In this document: positions 52,261 through 64,000 of the stretch, in pieces
How the letters are laid out: each line of letters starts with the position of its first letter
Position numbering within the stretch: the first letter of the stretch is position 1
Assembly: GCA_023055425.1 (NCBI GenBank)
Contig: JALGPY010000010.1
Location: forward strand, 47,177,863 to 47,241,862
Direction of reading: 5' to 3'
DNA from: Linanthus parryae
Taxonomy: Eukaryota; Streptophyta; Magnoliopsida; Ericales; Polemoniaceae
DNA length: 64,000 nucleotides
Made by a program: the position numbers and the translations under genes
The notes under the pieces: model-generated
Seen by the model: the letters and a program-made list of their open reading frames with translations, nothing else
The model's database searches: none
Told to the model about the DNA's origin: nothing

Positions 52261-52848
52261 CTAGGGATGAAAATGGTTTGGTTCGGTCCGGTTTTGGCAT
52301 CTATTCAAACCGAACCGCATGTAACGGTTTAGACAAAACCCAAACCTAATCCGGACCGTTCATGGCTCCAAACCGAACCAAACCGAACCGAACCGTAAAT
52401 GACCGGTTTGGTTCAGTTTTAAACTGCGGTTTCTGGAAATATATTCTTTCATTTAATTTTCTTAATAGTTCATTCAACAATCAAATGATTGCTAAAATTT
52501 CTATGTCAATCAATTTAAAAAATAAAGTAGAAAATATTACATCATTTCTTGAACTATTTAATGGGTTCAGTGCGATTTTGAGGTACATACTGTATATGAT
52601 ATATGTTTAGAAGATATCAAGTTTGATAGTTCTATAGCCTAATATGCTACATAAACGGTTCGGTTCGGTTTTTACGGTTTCGTGGTATCTCAAACCTAAA
52701 CCGAACCGTATTATACGGTTTGGGTTTTTTGCAAACCTGGACCGAACCATAATAGCTTCCAAACCGAACCGAACCGAACCGAACCAAACCACCCGGTTCG
52801 GCTCGGATTGCGGTTTTTCCGGTTTGAACTTGCATCCCTAAGCTCAAC
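52254..52848. mobile_element. hAT-type MITE (579 bp) at the end of the tandem repeat
   Basis: Element 52262-52840 with ends TAGGGATGAAAATGG and ACTTGCATCCCTA. The flanks AGCTCAGC (52254-52261) and AGCTCAAC (52841-52848) match at 7 of 8. Subterminal regions are built of GGTTCGGTT and AACCGAACC motifs that pair with each other. It belongs to the same TAGGG-ended group as the nest at 7393-8425. The frames over it are just translations of these motifs. Confidence 0.8.
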
Positions 52849-53545
52849 ATAGAGAATTAACAGAAAATCTAAGGATCCTTTTATATCTTTGGAAACTTCA
52901 ATGTAGAAGATAAGTTTGGAATAGTATCAATGTTTCTATCTCTATTCCGAGAGAGCTTTTGCACTTTCGACTTACAAATAGCTCTTCATATTGGTTTTTG
53001 TCCTTATTTTTGTCCGATTGGTATATTGGTGGGCTAGAAAAATAACTTCTGGATGAATTAGTGAGTGTTTTAATGCCTTTATTTATGAGCAGTGAAGAGA
53101 CCTATCAGTTATATGAAAATGAAGGGGTTTAATTCGTGGAAAATTAATTATAATGACATTGCCTAAATCATAGATAACTGATGGCAACGTTTACAAACAT
53201 GAGAAGATATGTCTGACTTGGCAGTTGGCCATTTGCTACAAATTCCAAGTAAGACGTCATGTGTCATTACCAAAATAATGAAGATATGAAAAATGTCAAA
53301 CCGAGGTTAAAGCTCGGCATTTTTCTGCTTTTATATATAATATAGATAAGCTCTAGGGTAGTTGTGACAAAAAGGTGGAATGAAGAACCGAAATAAACTA
53401 GTAAAGAAGATAACACATACTTAACCAGCACAGACATCAGGCATATACGACATTGCCAGGGTCGAAGTTTTTACAAGTTTATTTTCTTGAAATTGATTTG
53501 GCTGCTTGTCCCCTTTTATAGGATTCTACGATAGGAAGACCAACG
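52849..53545. other. Non-coding DNA, nothing recognised
   Basis: AT-rich; no open frame, repeat or RNA gene seen. Confidence 0.45.
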
Positions 53546-54510
53546 TGTAACACCCCCTCCATCCCGGTCAAATAATCTAAAAAGATTGTCCTCCGTTGAA
53601 AGTACCAAAATACTCAGCAAGGAGGTAAATGAGGATCATGTATGACAGAACAAAGTCAGGACTAACCGACTTATAATAAGAAATAATTACTATTTACACT
53701 AATCAAAAGGTAATTGTTCATATAGCTCTTATTACAATTATTGTAGTAAAACTCATACTTATGTTGCACGTTTATGTTTTAAGCGATGTTATTATCTTCT
53801 AAATATGTGTGTTAATATTAATATTTTATTAAGTATGCTAGTTTAAAGAAAATATTTTCAAGAATGTATGTTTGTGCCATCTTGTTAATTAGTATTAAAT
53901 CCATGGTTTGCCCAAAATCTTATGTAAATTTTTAAATGTTTTCCTGACTTTATATTTTATGCACTAACCTCTCAATTATTGAATTTTACATCATTTATCC
54001 CAAACTAGCATGTCTTCCAAATGATATTTACATATCAATCATTCTTCCACTCAACTACTTATATATAATATGATATTTTTCTCTCATCTCATGTATGGCT
54101 CTTTATGTGTTCCATCAAGTCAATCTCCATGTCTCTCATAGTCTCTCTCATTCTCTTCCACACTCAAAACTCATCATCAAGAACACTATTTCCGGTTTTG
54201 AGTGTTGACCCTGACAAAACACCGTCAAAACCCCGTTTTCTAGCTCTCAATTCATGAAAAGCTCAAGCCTAATGTTATACTATGCATAGGGGATGTCTTT
54301 TCCTTCATCTTTCTCATGAACCCAAGCTCTTTCAACCTCCAAGAATCCAATATCATTCCCTAATTCCTCTCAAGGGTTATCAGTAAGCACTATTTTCTTC
54401 TTTATATGTTCAATTTGTAGATAGTTCATTTAACAGTCGTGCATTTCAAGAACTGTCATGTTTCGTATTACATGTCTTGCTATTACCTGTGCATTATAAC
54501 TGCATACTTG
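53546..54510 (+). repeat. Start of a Gypsy-type LTR (LTR C, first part)
   Basis: TGTAACACCCCCTCCATCCC at 53546 is the classic start of LTRs in several plant Gypsy lineages. A TATA-like ACTTATATATAATATG (about 54056) is followed by pyrimidine-rich transcript-start sequence. The LTR end is not reached before Gypsy element A begins near 54510. I suspect LTR C continues at 57281-57569 and after 62132. Confidence 0.5.
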
Positions 54511-54527
54511 CAGTGCGGAGTTAGTTT

Positions 54528-54547
54528 AAGCTTCGGGGACGAAGCTT
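54528..54547 (+). other. Perfect hairpin next to the Gypsy A polypurine tract
   Basis: AAGCTTCG, loop GGGA, CGAAGCTT. A strong stem-loop about 20 bp before the LTR. Similar motifs near the end of pol are usual in this group of Gypsy elements. Confidence 0.6.
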
Positions 54548-55796
54548 TGTTTTAAGGGAGATGTGATGTAATACCCCGAAATTTTGGGGGTATTTTTAGT
54601 ATTTTAGTGAATGATTTGGGTCGTTATTAGCATTTATAAAAGTAAAGTATTTAAATTAAATAGTTGTATATTATTTATATAAATTATAATTTGTTAAAAA
54701 AAAAACTTCTTTTTATGTTTTATTAAAAGTGATAGTAGTGAAGTACATGTTTAGTTATTAAAATATAACGTGTAGTATAACGTTTTTAACGTGACTAAAA
54801 TGTAACTTTTTAATTAGTTTTTATGTGTCAAGCCACCGCGATACATCGTACATGTGCCACACCGGATCACTCCTCCTTCATCTTCTCCAAACTCCTCCCA
54901 CGAACAGGAGATGGTTCTCCAGTACCATCATCGTCTCCGACTCCAAATCAACTACCAATTGCCGCCTCCAAACGCCACCATTACAACCCAAATTCTATCC
55001 CATTTCACTCCAAAATCTCTTAGGAGCAAATATTATTTCTCTCCAAGAAATCAGTTTTGCCCAAATTGTCATTCCGATTCAAACTTGAAAATCTCTATCG
55101 GACTCCTCTTCGCGATCAAATTCATCACTCAAGGCCTATTTAAACGCCTCAAAGTCGCAGAGAAAGCTCACACCGCCCACACCCATCTCTCAATCTCGCT
55201 CTCTTCTCTCTCTTTCGCATCGCCGAAGAAAACCCAGCCGGTCCGACGAACTGAGCTCAGTCCGAACCCAGTTCCGGTCTCTTTTCTGCCGTGCGACGCC
55301 GCCGCCACCTCTGTTCGTTGTTTTCTCCGCTTCTCCGACGAGCTGCAGCAGCAGCTGGAAGCCGCCTCCTTCCCGTCGCCGCCGTTTCTCGTCTTCACTG
55401 TTTCTATTCAGTAAACAACCAACATTTCCTTTTTAATTTGTGTTTCTTCTTGTTTAAACCCATGAACCTACATGACCATTCATGAATTCATAGTTGGTAG
55501 GTTTAATTTTGGTTGAGATTATGTGAATTGAGGAAGCCTACAAAGGTGGCTGTGTTTGATTCGGTACGAGCAGATTGTGAAGTTTTTGGTGATGTTTTGT
55601 GGTAGGGATAGAAGGAATACTAATATATTATAATATGGTAGTAGTACTACAACTAGTAGTAGTAGTATATATATTGTAATAGGTGTAGTAGTTATACATA
55701 CTTGGTGTCTTATAGTATATATTTCTAGTAATAGCAGGATTATTGGCTTATTTTTATTGTTTTTATTTAAATTATTTTAACGAGTTAAGAATTTTG

Positions 55797-55798
<2 letters not shown>

Positions 55799-55837
<39 letters not shown>
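55799..55837. repeat. (AT)n microsatellite in Gypsy A LTR
   Basis: About 19 uninterrupted AT units. Likely arose after insertion. Confidence 0.95.
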
Positions 55838-55838
<1 letters not shown>

Positions 55839-57280
55839 CACATATTTCAAAAGTTATAGATTCCGTAAATAAATATATTTTTCATAAATAATAACTTTTC
55901 AGGTCAACCCAATTTTAGAGAAATAACACACAAGCATTTATAATTTTAATATTTAGACTTTCCAAACATGTATAGTTGCTTAATTTAAATATTTATTTAT
56001 ATATATATGACGAATTTAAGTAATTTCTAGAATATTAAAATAAAGATATATTTATTTCAGTTTTAGTGTTTATATTTATAAACAACTATTCCCTTATTAA
56101 AATTAATTTCTAAACTTTCGTTTGTAGCGAATAAAGTAGTTTTCGTTTTGGGAATATTTGGGGTTTACGCTTGCATTGCATATAGGAATTTGTACGTGTG
56201 CTAGCAATATATTGATTAGGAATAATTGTTGTTGTGTTGTAGACGCCGAGTTCGTAGACGGCGAATTTGTGGAGGATCCGTATTACTAGGACTCCGTTTA
56301 CTTTCGTGTGATGAGCTCTCTTCATTCCGGGTAAGTTCAGGCGTGCAACACCTTTAACTGTCAAAATGTGTTTTTCGCGTGCATTGTTTCCAAAATTGTC
56401 AACTGCTATATCTTTCAATACTAGTGAATTGTGAATCGTGATTATATATGTTTTACTCAGCCTTTTGAGTCAAATTTTACTCTTATGAAATTGGGAAAGA
56501 ATCATGAACGATTAATGAATTGGGGCGATGTACAGAGGATGTGCGTGGAGGCTACGGTCGGGGACATACGTGAGTTGATTCCCCTCGGGTGCTAATCCAA
56601 ATGAGATTACATACCCGGCCCCCATGGTTGACACATACTACTATGATACGACCGTGGGGTTCAATAAAAGGCGTGAAAGCTATTGAGTACTACTTATGCC
56701 TGTGTAGGTCACTACGGTATAGGGGTGTCGACACTAAAGGTCTCATAGTTGTCTAGGGAGAACTGGGATCCGTGATATCCCAAAAGGTACCCTATTTATT
56801 ATTATTGCATCGTGACCTCTCTGTGGGCATTCGTTACCCGCTGAGCTATAATATGCCTCAGCTAAACAAATGATTAATGTGTTGATTCGGCTATTGGTTA
56901 TAATTCATCTTGGTTATTCAAACATCTCTTGTTTATACCTCTTGTTTATATTTCTTGTTAGCCAAAACTCTTGCTTTACATGTTGTAGTTTGAGCTTACT
57001 CAGTTTTTACTGATAAACGTTTTTTGCGGTCGGCTGTTGCTATTTCAAAACCCGCAGGTTACCAATGATGTGGGGAACGCGCACACATGATCTTAAGGCT
57101 AGGATTTGCAGCTAGTAGAATCTCACATTTAGTTTGTCATTCATTTTGAATTTGAACAATGTCAATTTTATTTCTTTAAAAACTATTGTTGGAGGATTTC
57201 TCCGACTTTTATTAAATAAATGCGCTTTTGGATTATCGTTTGGTTGTGCTAGCAAGGAACCGGGGTTCCGGGGTGTTTCA

Positions 57281-57569
57281 GTTCATGTTCTTGGTATGAA
57301 AAGTGCTTGATCTTTAGTTGCATGTTAGTGATTCATCATTTTAAGACAAAATTTTAGCATTGATCATTTCATTTATATGAAAGCATGGTGGATTCATGAT
57401 TGCATGTTCTTGATTCATCGTCATCTTTATGATCTTCATACATGCATGTGCAAAAGTGAGTTTGTTGTGTAAAAACTCTTTGATTCATGTAAGAATATGT
57501 TATCAGTAGTGATATGTATGTGATTTAGAGCTTGTGGTGGTGTAATTTCATATTTTGGTAGAGCAATTC
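57281..57569 (+). repeat. Possible middle part of Gypsy LTR C
   Basis: Lies between element A and element B. Rich in TTCATG/CATGATT words like 62700-63000. The last five bases AATTC are the target duplication of element B, so this segment is directly continuous with 62133 onward. Confidence 0.5.
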
Positions 57570-58739
57570 TGAAATAACCCGGGATCTCAGTTCAGGTTTA
57601 AAGAGACAATCGATAACCAAAAGTAGGAAATTAACTATTAAAATTACATCTCATTTAATTTATACAACAAATATTTCAAAAAATGAGTACAATTTGGATA
57701 ACAAAGCAAAAAAATGTTGTGATCTACTAAGTGACGTCTCATCTCACTCGTACAATAGTAGGGATTCAAATACAATTAGCTCAAGTAAAAGGTTGGCACC
57801 AAATTTTGAAAGGTCTAGACCAACTTACAAGGTCTCACGTTTACAAGGCAATTCGGAAATTTTCTAGCGTTTAAACAAATCTTGGAATTTGTAGACACAA
57901 AATAATTTGATCGAAACTAACACGTCATTTTTCTTAGCTCATCCGTATGAAAAATGTTGTCTTACATGTGTAGGGTTTGATAAATCAATCACCTCAAGTG
58001 TTCCACGCATACGAGGGGGAAAAGAACACTATGTGTCGTCACACAACTTGTCTATCCATCACAACTCGAATGTGTTTCAAATGTTCAAACTTAGTCTACA
58101 CAGCGGGTACAACTCATAGTACCGTCGTACTAAGAGTCACGCCAGCGGACTGCTAAACAAAGTGGTCCATATCTTGGCATTTGGTATCTCCGCACCCAAT
58201 CATTTTTTTTTTTCAAAATCATTTTTTAAAGAATACATTATTGTCAAAACTTTCTAACTTTGAAAATGACCATGCCAAATTAAATCAAAATGAGACAAAA
58301 CAAAATATTATCTTAAAATTCGTCGCTCGTAGATAAGAAAAGATTGGTCTCGGGGTCTTCTAAGTCAAAACGTCATTACTCTCTAGTCGAATAATAAAAA
58401 CAAAAATATAAAGAGTCATAGATAAACATTACACAATTATAGCAAGCATTTCGAGATAAATAAGCATGTCACATTACAATTGCGCATGTAAATAGGCAAG
58501 TAATTTTTGCATGAATCACATCTCAATAACCAAACACATTGAATCAACATGTACGGTAAAAAATAAGATAAACGATAGGTAAGTACCCCAACTCTCGGCG
58601 GCTTGTTTACTTTGTTATTACCAAATTGGGTTATCCTAATAAATTTTAAAATTTTGAAAACGTGTTATCTTTCTTTTTTTATGTACTTAAGGAAATCGAA
58701 AAGTCTCATTAACCGGAGAACCGATGCTCTGATACCAGC

Positions 58740-59010
58740 TGAAATAACCCGGGATCTCAGTTCAGGATTAAAGAGACAATCGATAACCAAAAGTAGGAAA
58801 TTACCTATTAATATTACATCTCATATAATTTATACAACAAATATTTCAACATGAGTACAATTTGGATTGATAACAGCTGAAATAACCCGGGATCTCAGTT
58901 CAGGATTAAAGAGACAATCGATAACCAAAAGTAGGAAATTAACTATTAAGATTACATCTCATTAAAATATTTCAAAAATGAGGACAATTTGGATAAGAAA
59001 GCAAAAAAAA
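58740..59010 (-). repeat. Duplicated start of the Gypsy B LTR
   Basis: TGAAATAACCCGGGATCTCA begins at 58740 and again at 58878, with about 125 bases repeated. The second is preceded by GATAACAGC, close to GATACCAGC, the primer-site edge before the first. A third copy is the left end of the element at 57570. Confidence 0.85.
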
Positions 59011-61659
59011 TGTTGTGATCTACTAAGTGATCTAAACGTCTTCATCTCGATCCGCGTTCCCATAACCATGCGGTTTTAAAATGGCAAAAGCTGAGGCAGT
59101 TTTGAAGAAATTGATCAGTACAAACTGAGTAAGTACACACTACGACATGTAAAGCAACGAGTGGCACGGAAGCATGAGTTGAAATAGGTCAAGAGATTTG
59201 AAACATTAATAAGTAAAGAGGTGCGAACTTTTGCACAAGTATAAGGAGTCGCATATCAATTACTTCTCATATTTAAAATATCAGTAAACCATGAGTATTC
59301 TACATTTTTTAATCAAGTAAGATATCAACAGTAAACAAGTTCATTTGAACAGATAATTATATTAAATAACGAGTACCCAATGCTTTTCAACTCATTTAAT
59401 TTGATTAATTCATATCCAAAGCCACAAACAACATCAATCGAGTATTCAACTTTCTTTCAAGTTCAGTTAACCTTAAAGTGTAGCTGGAGCATGTCCAGAG
59501 CCACCAGCGGATCGATGTAAATAGATGGATCACGAAGTAATCACAAAGGGTTGCTTCTAGGGTCTATCAAATCCTATTTCACCCGAGCGTTAAGGGAGCC
59601 TGTACGTCAATTCCCGCTCACAACACTAGCTAAAAGGCCTTAAGTGTCATCACCCCTATACTGTAGTGACCCTTGCAAGTATAAGTAGCACTCTATAGCT
59701 CTAACAAACCCTTGGACGCAATACCTTGGTACATTTTGGCTCATAGGGGGCGGATTTGTGAACAATTAAGTTATATCCAATAATAATAATAAGAATTGCT
59801 TCAATGGTCTTAGCCATAAGATAATGGAGGATCGCTTGGCACCTCCCATTAATAACACAACTCTGTACATCGTCCTAAATATATTAGAATGTTTTAATTC
59901 CTCTATTTCCCATGAACAAAATCATATTATCAACTTATCACAAGTAAAGTTTCAAGAGTTATAAAGAGTATTCAATTTATATCCAAACAATTTCGAGTAC
60001 AAATCATGCTTTGCATACTTTTTCAATCAACAAATATTCATTCGAGACATCACACAAACACCCAGATTTTGATAAGTAAAAGTCGCACATACGTACTTAC
60101 CATTGAGATGAAACACAACCAAAAGCAAGAAACTATTCCTAGCACTCCAACGACAACTGCTCTCTCCTACGATGTCGATGTCTACAATAACACGTATAAC
60201 GTATTCGTCACAACCAATTTATACATCGCTAATACAAATGCAAACCTACATGACCAATAGTCCTATATGTCACAAATGCACATATAATGATTTTCACATG
60301 TCCAAATAAATCAAAAAATACACTTAGAATTTCAAAAATTTAAGTTTTCTAAAAACGGTGAAACTACAATTCTGGACAGAATTGTAGCTCTGACTTTAGA
60401 AGAATATTTACCATATCAAAATATCTCTTAAAATCATGAAACTAATATATGATGAACCCACATGTGTCTACTTTCATAAACACCAAGAAAATCATGCATA
60501 GCTATTATAAAACTCAAGTTAGAAACATAACACACACTGCTATGTAAAGACAAGTGTGGAAGAAAGTTTCAACTTTGAAGAACAATTACTACTACTTGAA
60601 GAATAGGAAAAGTGCCCATCTTCTCCCGAATGAATCCCTTATGTGTCTAGTTTCATCACAAGAAAGATTGGTGCCATAAGTTTCTGAAAAATGAGATTTT
60701 AACAAAAATGACAAGACTTGTCCAAAAACAGAGTTGCAGAAAATATGCAACTTAGAATGAGCATATCTCCCTAACCAAAAAGGCTATGGGGTTGAATATT
60801 CTTTCAAACTGACCCTCTCTAAGTCTAGTTTCAGAATACGAAAGAGTTAAAAATTCTACAGAAACAAAATTTATAGATAATATACGTTTTTCACCAACTG
60901 GTCAGATTGTTTGAAAATGAATTTTTTTTAAAAATCAACAAGAATGGTTCTAGTAGTACATGCAAGTTAAGAAGACTTAATTTTCACCCAAATAGCACCA
61001 TTTTAATCATGGAAATAACTTTTTACATGATCTTGAAACAAATTATCAAAAATCTCTTGAGTAACAAATGCAAAGAAGATGACATTCACAACATGCATGT
61101 GGGTTCTAGTGTGGGTTTCATGAAATAGTCAAAATTTTGGAGTTTAACTCTTTAGAAAACCATAAAAATGAAGATTCAATCATGGAAAGGAAGAAATCTA
61201 AGATGAAATATCATCAATCAAAGCAAAACATGAATATGCATGTATGAATTCAAGACTAGAAGGAAAATTTACCCCAAGATTCTAGAAATTGTGAGGAAAA
61301 TGGTGAAATCGGGCTTCAATCCATGATTAGAATTGTGAAATGACTCCCCACCATAGTTATACCAAGCATGGAATCAAGTTTTTCATGCTTTGGATGCTAG
61401 AAAATAATGTTTTGATGCTGTTTTTGGGAGGTAAACACCAAAAAACGGGAATGGTGTTTTGAGAGAGAGAGAAAGAAGGCCATTTGAGTGTTCTTGAGAG
61501 AAAAAGATGAAAGAAATGAGAATGGGGAAGCAAGAGAGTGATGAATAATTGAAGTGATGTGAGGGTCGAATGAGTAATCCTACAATGGGATGTACATTCA
61601 TACAAAGTGATAGTGAGAGTTGTTGAGGGGATGGGTGTGAATTGATTGTGATGAGTGTG

Positions 61660-61690
61660 TATGTGTGTGTATGTGTATAAACACATACAA
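61660..61690 (-). promoter_or_regulatory. Possible LTR promoter of Gypsy B
   Basis: On the - strand GTTTATACACATACACACAT is a TATA-like stretch, and C/T-rich CTCTCTCTCTCAAAACACC follows about 190 bases downstream, like the transcribed part of other Gypsy LTRs. Inferred from layout only. Confidence 0.35.
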
Positions 61691-62132
61691 TATTTGACTA
61701 TGGTTGACATAGTTAGTGGGTGAGGGGTTGGGGTGAAATAAAGTCTCCCAACAAATTAGTTGGGGTAAAAATAAAAAATTTCAAAAATTGAGGGGTGAAT
61801 ATAAAATTTCAAAAATTGAGGGGTAACACTTAAAAGATAAATTTCATAAATGATAAAATCTCCAAATAATTTTAAATAAAACACTTTTGTGTTAAATATC
61901 AAAATCCCTAGTATACAAAATAAGTTCCATATAGTATTATCCAAATTTCAAAAATTACAAAATAACTTCAAAACAAAATTTTATATAACCATAGATATCC
62001 AATAGTACCCTTATACTTTAATACTAAGAATAAGTAAGGAACAAGTTTGAAATATAAATGTATTGAAATTCTCAAATACTTTTCCGAAATTATCAAATAG
62101 CCCCCAACTAAGATACGGGGTATTACAAATTC

Positions 62133-64000
62133 TTTCATGCAATAATTTTGAAGTATAGAAAACTATAAAATTCATGTTTCGTACTTACTTTCAAGAAATT
62201 GAGAAAACTAGTTAAAAATTCAGAAAATTATGAAAAATTTATGTTTTGTGTATTTTCATATGCTACTTGAAAATTAAAAATTTGAGAGTCGTTAGACTTA
62301 TACTGAATTTTTAATTGGACAAAAATCAGTTCTGTTTTATAACTATGCTAAACCCCAGACCAGTGAGGTTTTTCATACATTTCATGTACTTATTCTACTC
62401 CAATGGTTACCAAATTTTTTTATGTTATTCCCATGGCTGTTATTTACGTCCAGTTAAAGTTCCATAATTTCTGGAATTTTTTTGAATATTTTATGAATTT
62501 ACTCCCAAGACCGCTTTTTAGCCTCTGTTTTACACCTAAACAGCTCTGAAAGTTAATTTTTAACTATGTTATGTTATCATTAAAATCTTTATCTATGTTA
62601 TGTCAAAATTTTGGGTCCTAAATAATTAGTTGAGCCACCTATGAATTTTTAAACTAGCGATAGTTACACTTTGCTTATGAGCATTATCTAGAAGTTTATC
62701 AAGTTTATTAAAGCTAGTTTATGTAAGTTCATTTTTAGTTCATAATATGTCATAATGCATTTATGTGTTGCGTTATACATGTCATATGCATCTAATAACA
62801 AGTATAAGGTTCTAGATATGAATATGTGAGAAGTTAGTTCATCTTGCATTGAAAAGCCTAGTGCGTTTAGCTAAGTGATTTGAGCATGTGCTATGATTGG
62901 AAAGATTTTGTGCCAAGTGATTATATGCTATGTTTGAAATGATTCCGTGCTAAGTGCTTATATGTATGATTTGTAGCCTTCTTTGCTATTTATGTGACGT
63001 TGGAGTTGATGCTCATGTGCTAATTAAAAGTTGATGGAATTTGGACTAAAGAATCTTAAGTAAATGGATTAAGCTCGCAAGGTGAGTTACCCTACCTCCC
63101 GAAGTTTGTACCGAACCTCAAGTTTCCTGCAAGCATATGTATGTTCATGTCATCCTTATGTATGTATGTATGTATGTATGTATGTATGTATGTATGTATG
63201 TATGTTTTCCTTACTCAAGTTAAATTTTTAAGACCCATGGATGTTAAGAAAAGATAACGAACATTTCATAAGATAAAATACGGTTTTCAGAAAGGCCACG
63301 GTACCGGAGTGAAACCCCCTGTCAGGTATAGGCAGGCTACAGCCCTTTTTCCGGGGCAATATAAGCAGGCAACGCGTCACCTCACGAGCCGCCGCGATGG
63401 ACATGTCCCTACGTTATGTTATGTTAAGTCACGAAGGTTACACGGGCCATAAGATAAGAAACTAAGCAAGTATGTTCAAGTACGTTATGGTCTCCACGTG
63501 AGACAAAGCAAGGTTCCTAGTTGAAACAATATGATTTCACATGACTCAAGTTATGATTTACGTTATGCTTTCTTTATGTTACAATTAATGTTTATGAATG
63601 TCATGATCTTTCAAGTTCCACAAGTATATGTATGTATGACCATGTCTTATGTTCATGACGCTCCATGGGTAAGTTAGCGCTTTTCATTTTCCAAATCTAC
63701 GGAGGGGCGTAGATGTAACTCACTGAGCTAGTTGAGCTCACCCTTTCACGTTACCCCTTTTTTCAGGTTTTAAGGACACGTAAGACCTAAGAAGTAGCAA
63801 GGCGTTAATTTTATATGTGTTGACGTGTTGGCTTGAAGATGCTTATGTGCTCATATGTTGCAAATGTGTTAGATGACTTGGGGCTATTGTGGAATTCATG
63901 ATGGTGATTTGTTTTAAGAATGTAAGATTTGTATAATTATGTATATAAGACTTTGTATGAGCCATTGTATGATACCTAGAACCATTCCCGAGATATGCTC
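62133..64000 (+). repeat. Possible last part of Gypsy LTR C, running off the window
   Basis: Non-coding. It carries LTR-style blocks: GCTCGCAAGGTGAGTTACCC (63073), GGCCACGGTACCGGAGTGAA (63294), CTCACTGAGCTAGTTGAGCT (63719) and TTTTTTCAGG (63759), similar in order to the GACCTC/CCGCTGAG region of element A. No protein frame. The end of the LTR is outside the window. Confidence 0.5.
63155..63204. repeat. (TATG)n microsatellite
   Basis: About 11-12 units of TATG within the LTR-like sequence; shorter TATG runs occur near 63626. Confidence 0.92.

Larger units (their letters stand above)
54511..57280 (+). mobile_element. Gypsy element A: 3' internal end and 3' LTR
   Basis: A short internal tail (54511-54563) ends in the polypurine tract TTTTAAGGGAGATG, and then the LTR 54567-57280 (2.7 kb) runs from TGTAATACCCCG to GGGGTGTTTCA. 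Inside are a TATA-like GCCTATTTAAACG (55134), a GC-rich transcribed part (55240-55400), an (AT)n run and GTCACTACGGTATAGGGGTG, shared with element B. The LTR size and ends suggest a Tekay/Del-type chromovirus lineage. The 5' LTR and nearly all coding DNA are missing. Confidence 0.75.
57565..62132 (-). mobile_element. Gypsy element B: inverted, internally deleted, with target duplication
   Basis: The element runs 57570-62127, flanked by AATTC on both sides (57565-57569, 62128-62132). The right (5') LTR is 58740-62127 (3.4 kb; + strand TGAAATAACCCGGG .. ACGGGGTATTACA). The antisense tRNA-Met primer site GCTCTGATACCA is at 58726-58737. The left end repeats the first several hundred bases of the LTR (from 57570), but the rest of the left LTR and all gag-pol are gone. 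The LTR shares GTATAGGGGTG-type sequence with element A, so both belong to one family in opposite orientation. It could be mobilised only by relatives, if at all. Confidence 0.82.

Noticed and set aside
52362..52850. Short frames full of Asn-Arg-Thr-Glu-Pro repeats
   Set aside because: Translations of the GGTTCGGTT/AACCGAACC motifs of a hAT-type MITE.
54854..55414. 186-codon frame in Gypsy A LTR
   Set aside because: It lies inside an LTR, is rich in Ser and Pro from C-rich DNA and matches nothing known to me.
63155..63204. A CRISPR-like or telomere-like array
   Set aside because: Simple TATG microsatellite without spacers; no telomere repeats seen in the window.

Overview
This window reads as nuclear DNA of a eudicot plant. 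The two intact genes have spliced, plant-type structures (a WEB-family coiled-coil protein and a CslE-type cellulose synthase-like protein). The space between them is filled with plant LTR retrotransposons (Copia and Gypsy) and short inverted-repeat DNA elements. The left edge (1 to about 3570) is mitochondrial DNA inserted in the nucleus (NUMT): it starts inside nad1 exon 1 and runs into the group II intron and mitochondrial-type spacer. The species cannot be named from this sequence.

Layout. 1-3570 NUMT; about 3571-4560 decayed Gypsy LTR, primer-binding site and leader; 4560-5700 AT-rich DNA with two tRNA-like (SINE-like) fragments. 5700-15150 holds the WEB-family gene (+ strand, coding parts 9112-9282 and 13138-14928, likely spliced 5' UTR), whose introns carry a free hAT MITE, a three-deep nest of hAT-type elements, a Stowaway-type MITE and large trinucleotide microsatellites. 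15313-26503 is the second exon of a UGT85A-like UDP-glycosyltransferase on the - strand, a pseudogene cut into three pieces by two Copia elements, each with a 5-bp target duplication. 28270-38509 is an old Copia relic split by an Angela/BARE-1-like Copia element (29309-37731, duplication CAAGT). 39087-45802 is an apparently intact 8-exon CslE gene with MITEs in introns 1, 2, 3 and 7. 46000-53545 is mostly featureless AT-rich DNA with a Copia LTR relic, a 480-bp tandem duplication and another hAT MITE. 53546-64000 is a pile of Gypsy LTRs, including an inverted, internally deleted element at 57570-62127 with intact 5-bp duplications.

The two intact genes are functionally unrelated neighbours: one a probable cytoplasmic coiled-coil protein related to chloroplast-movement factors, the other a membrane glycan synthase. 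The broken UGT would have glucosylated small molecules. Everything else is selfish DNA at various stages of decay. I see no bacterial-type operon, CRISPR array or wholly new gene system. The most informative material is the insertion order written in the nested elements, two Copia elements with non-canonical LTR ends (TA..CA and TA..TA), and the rearranged Gypsy element. All calls come from reading the sequence by eye; family and lineage names rest on remembered family features, not on searches.
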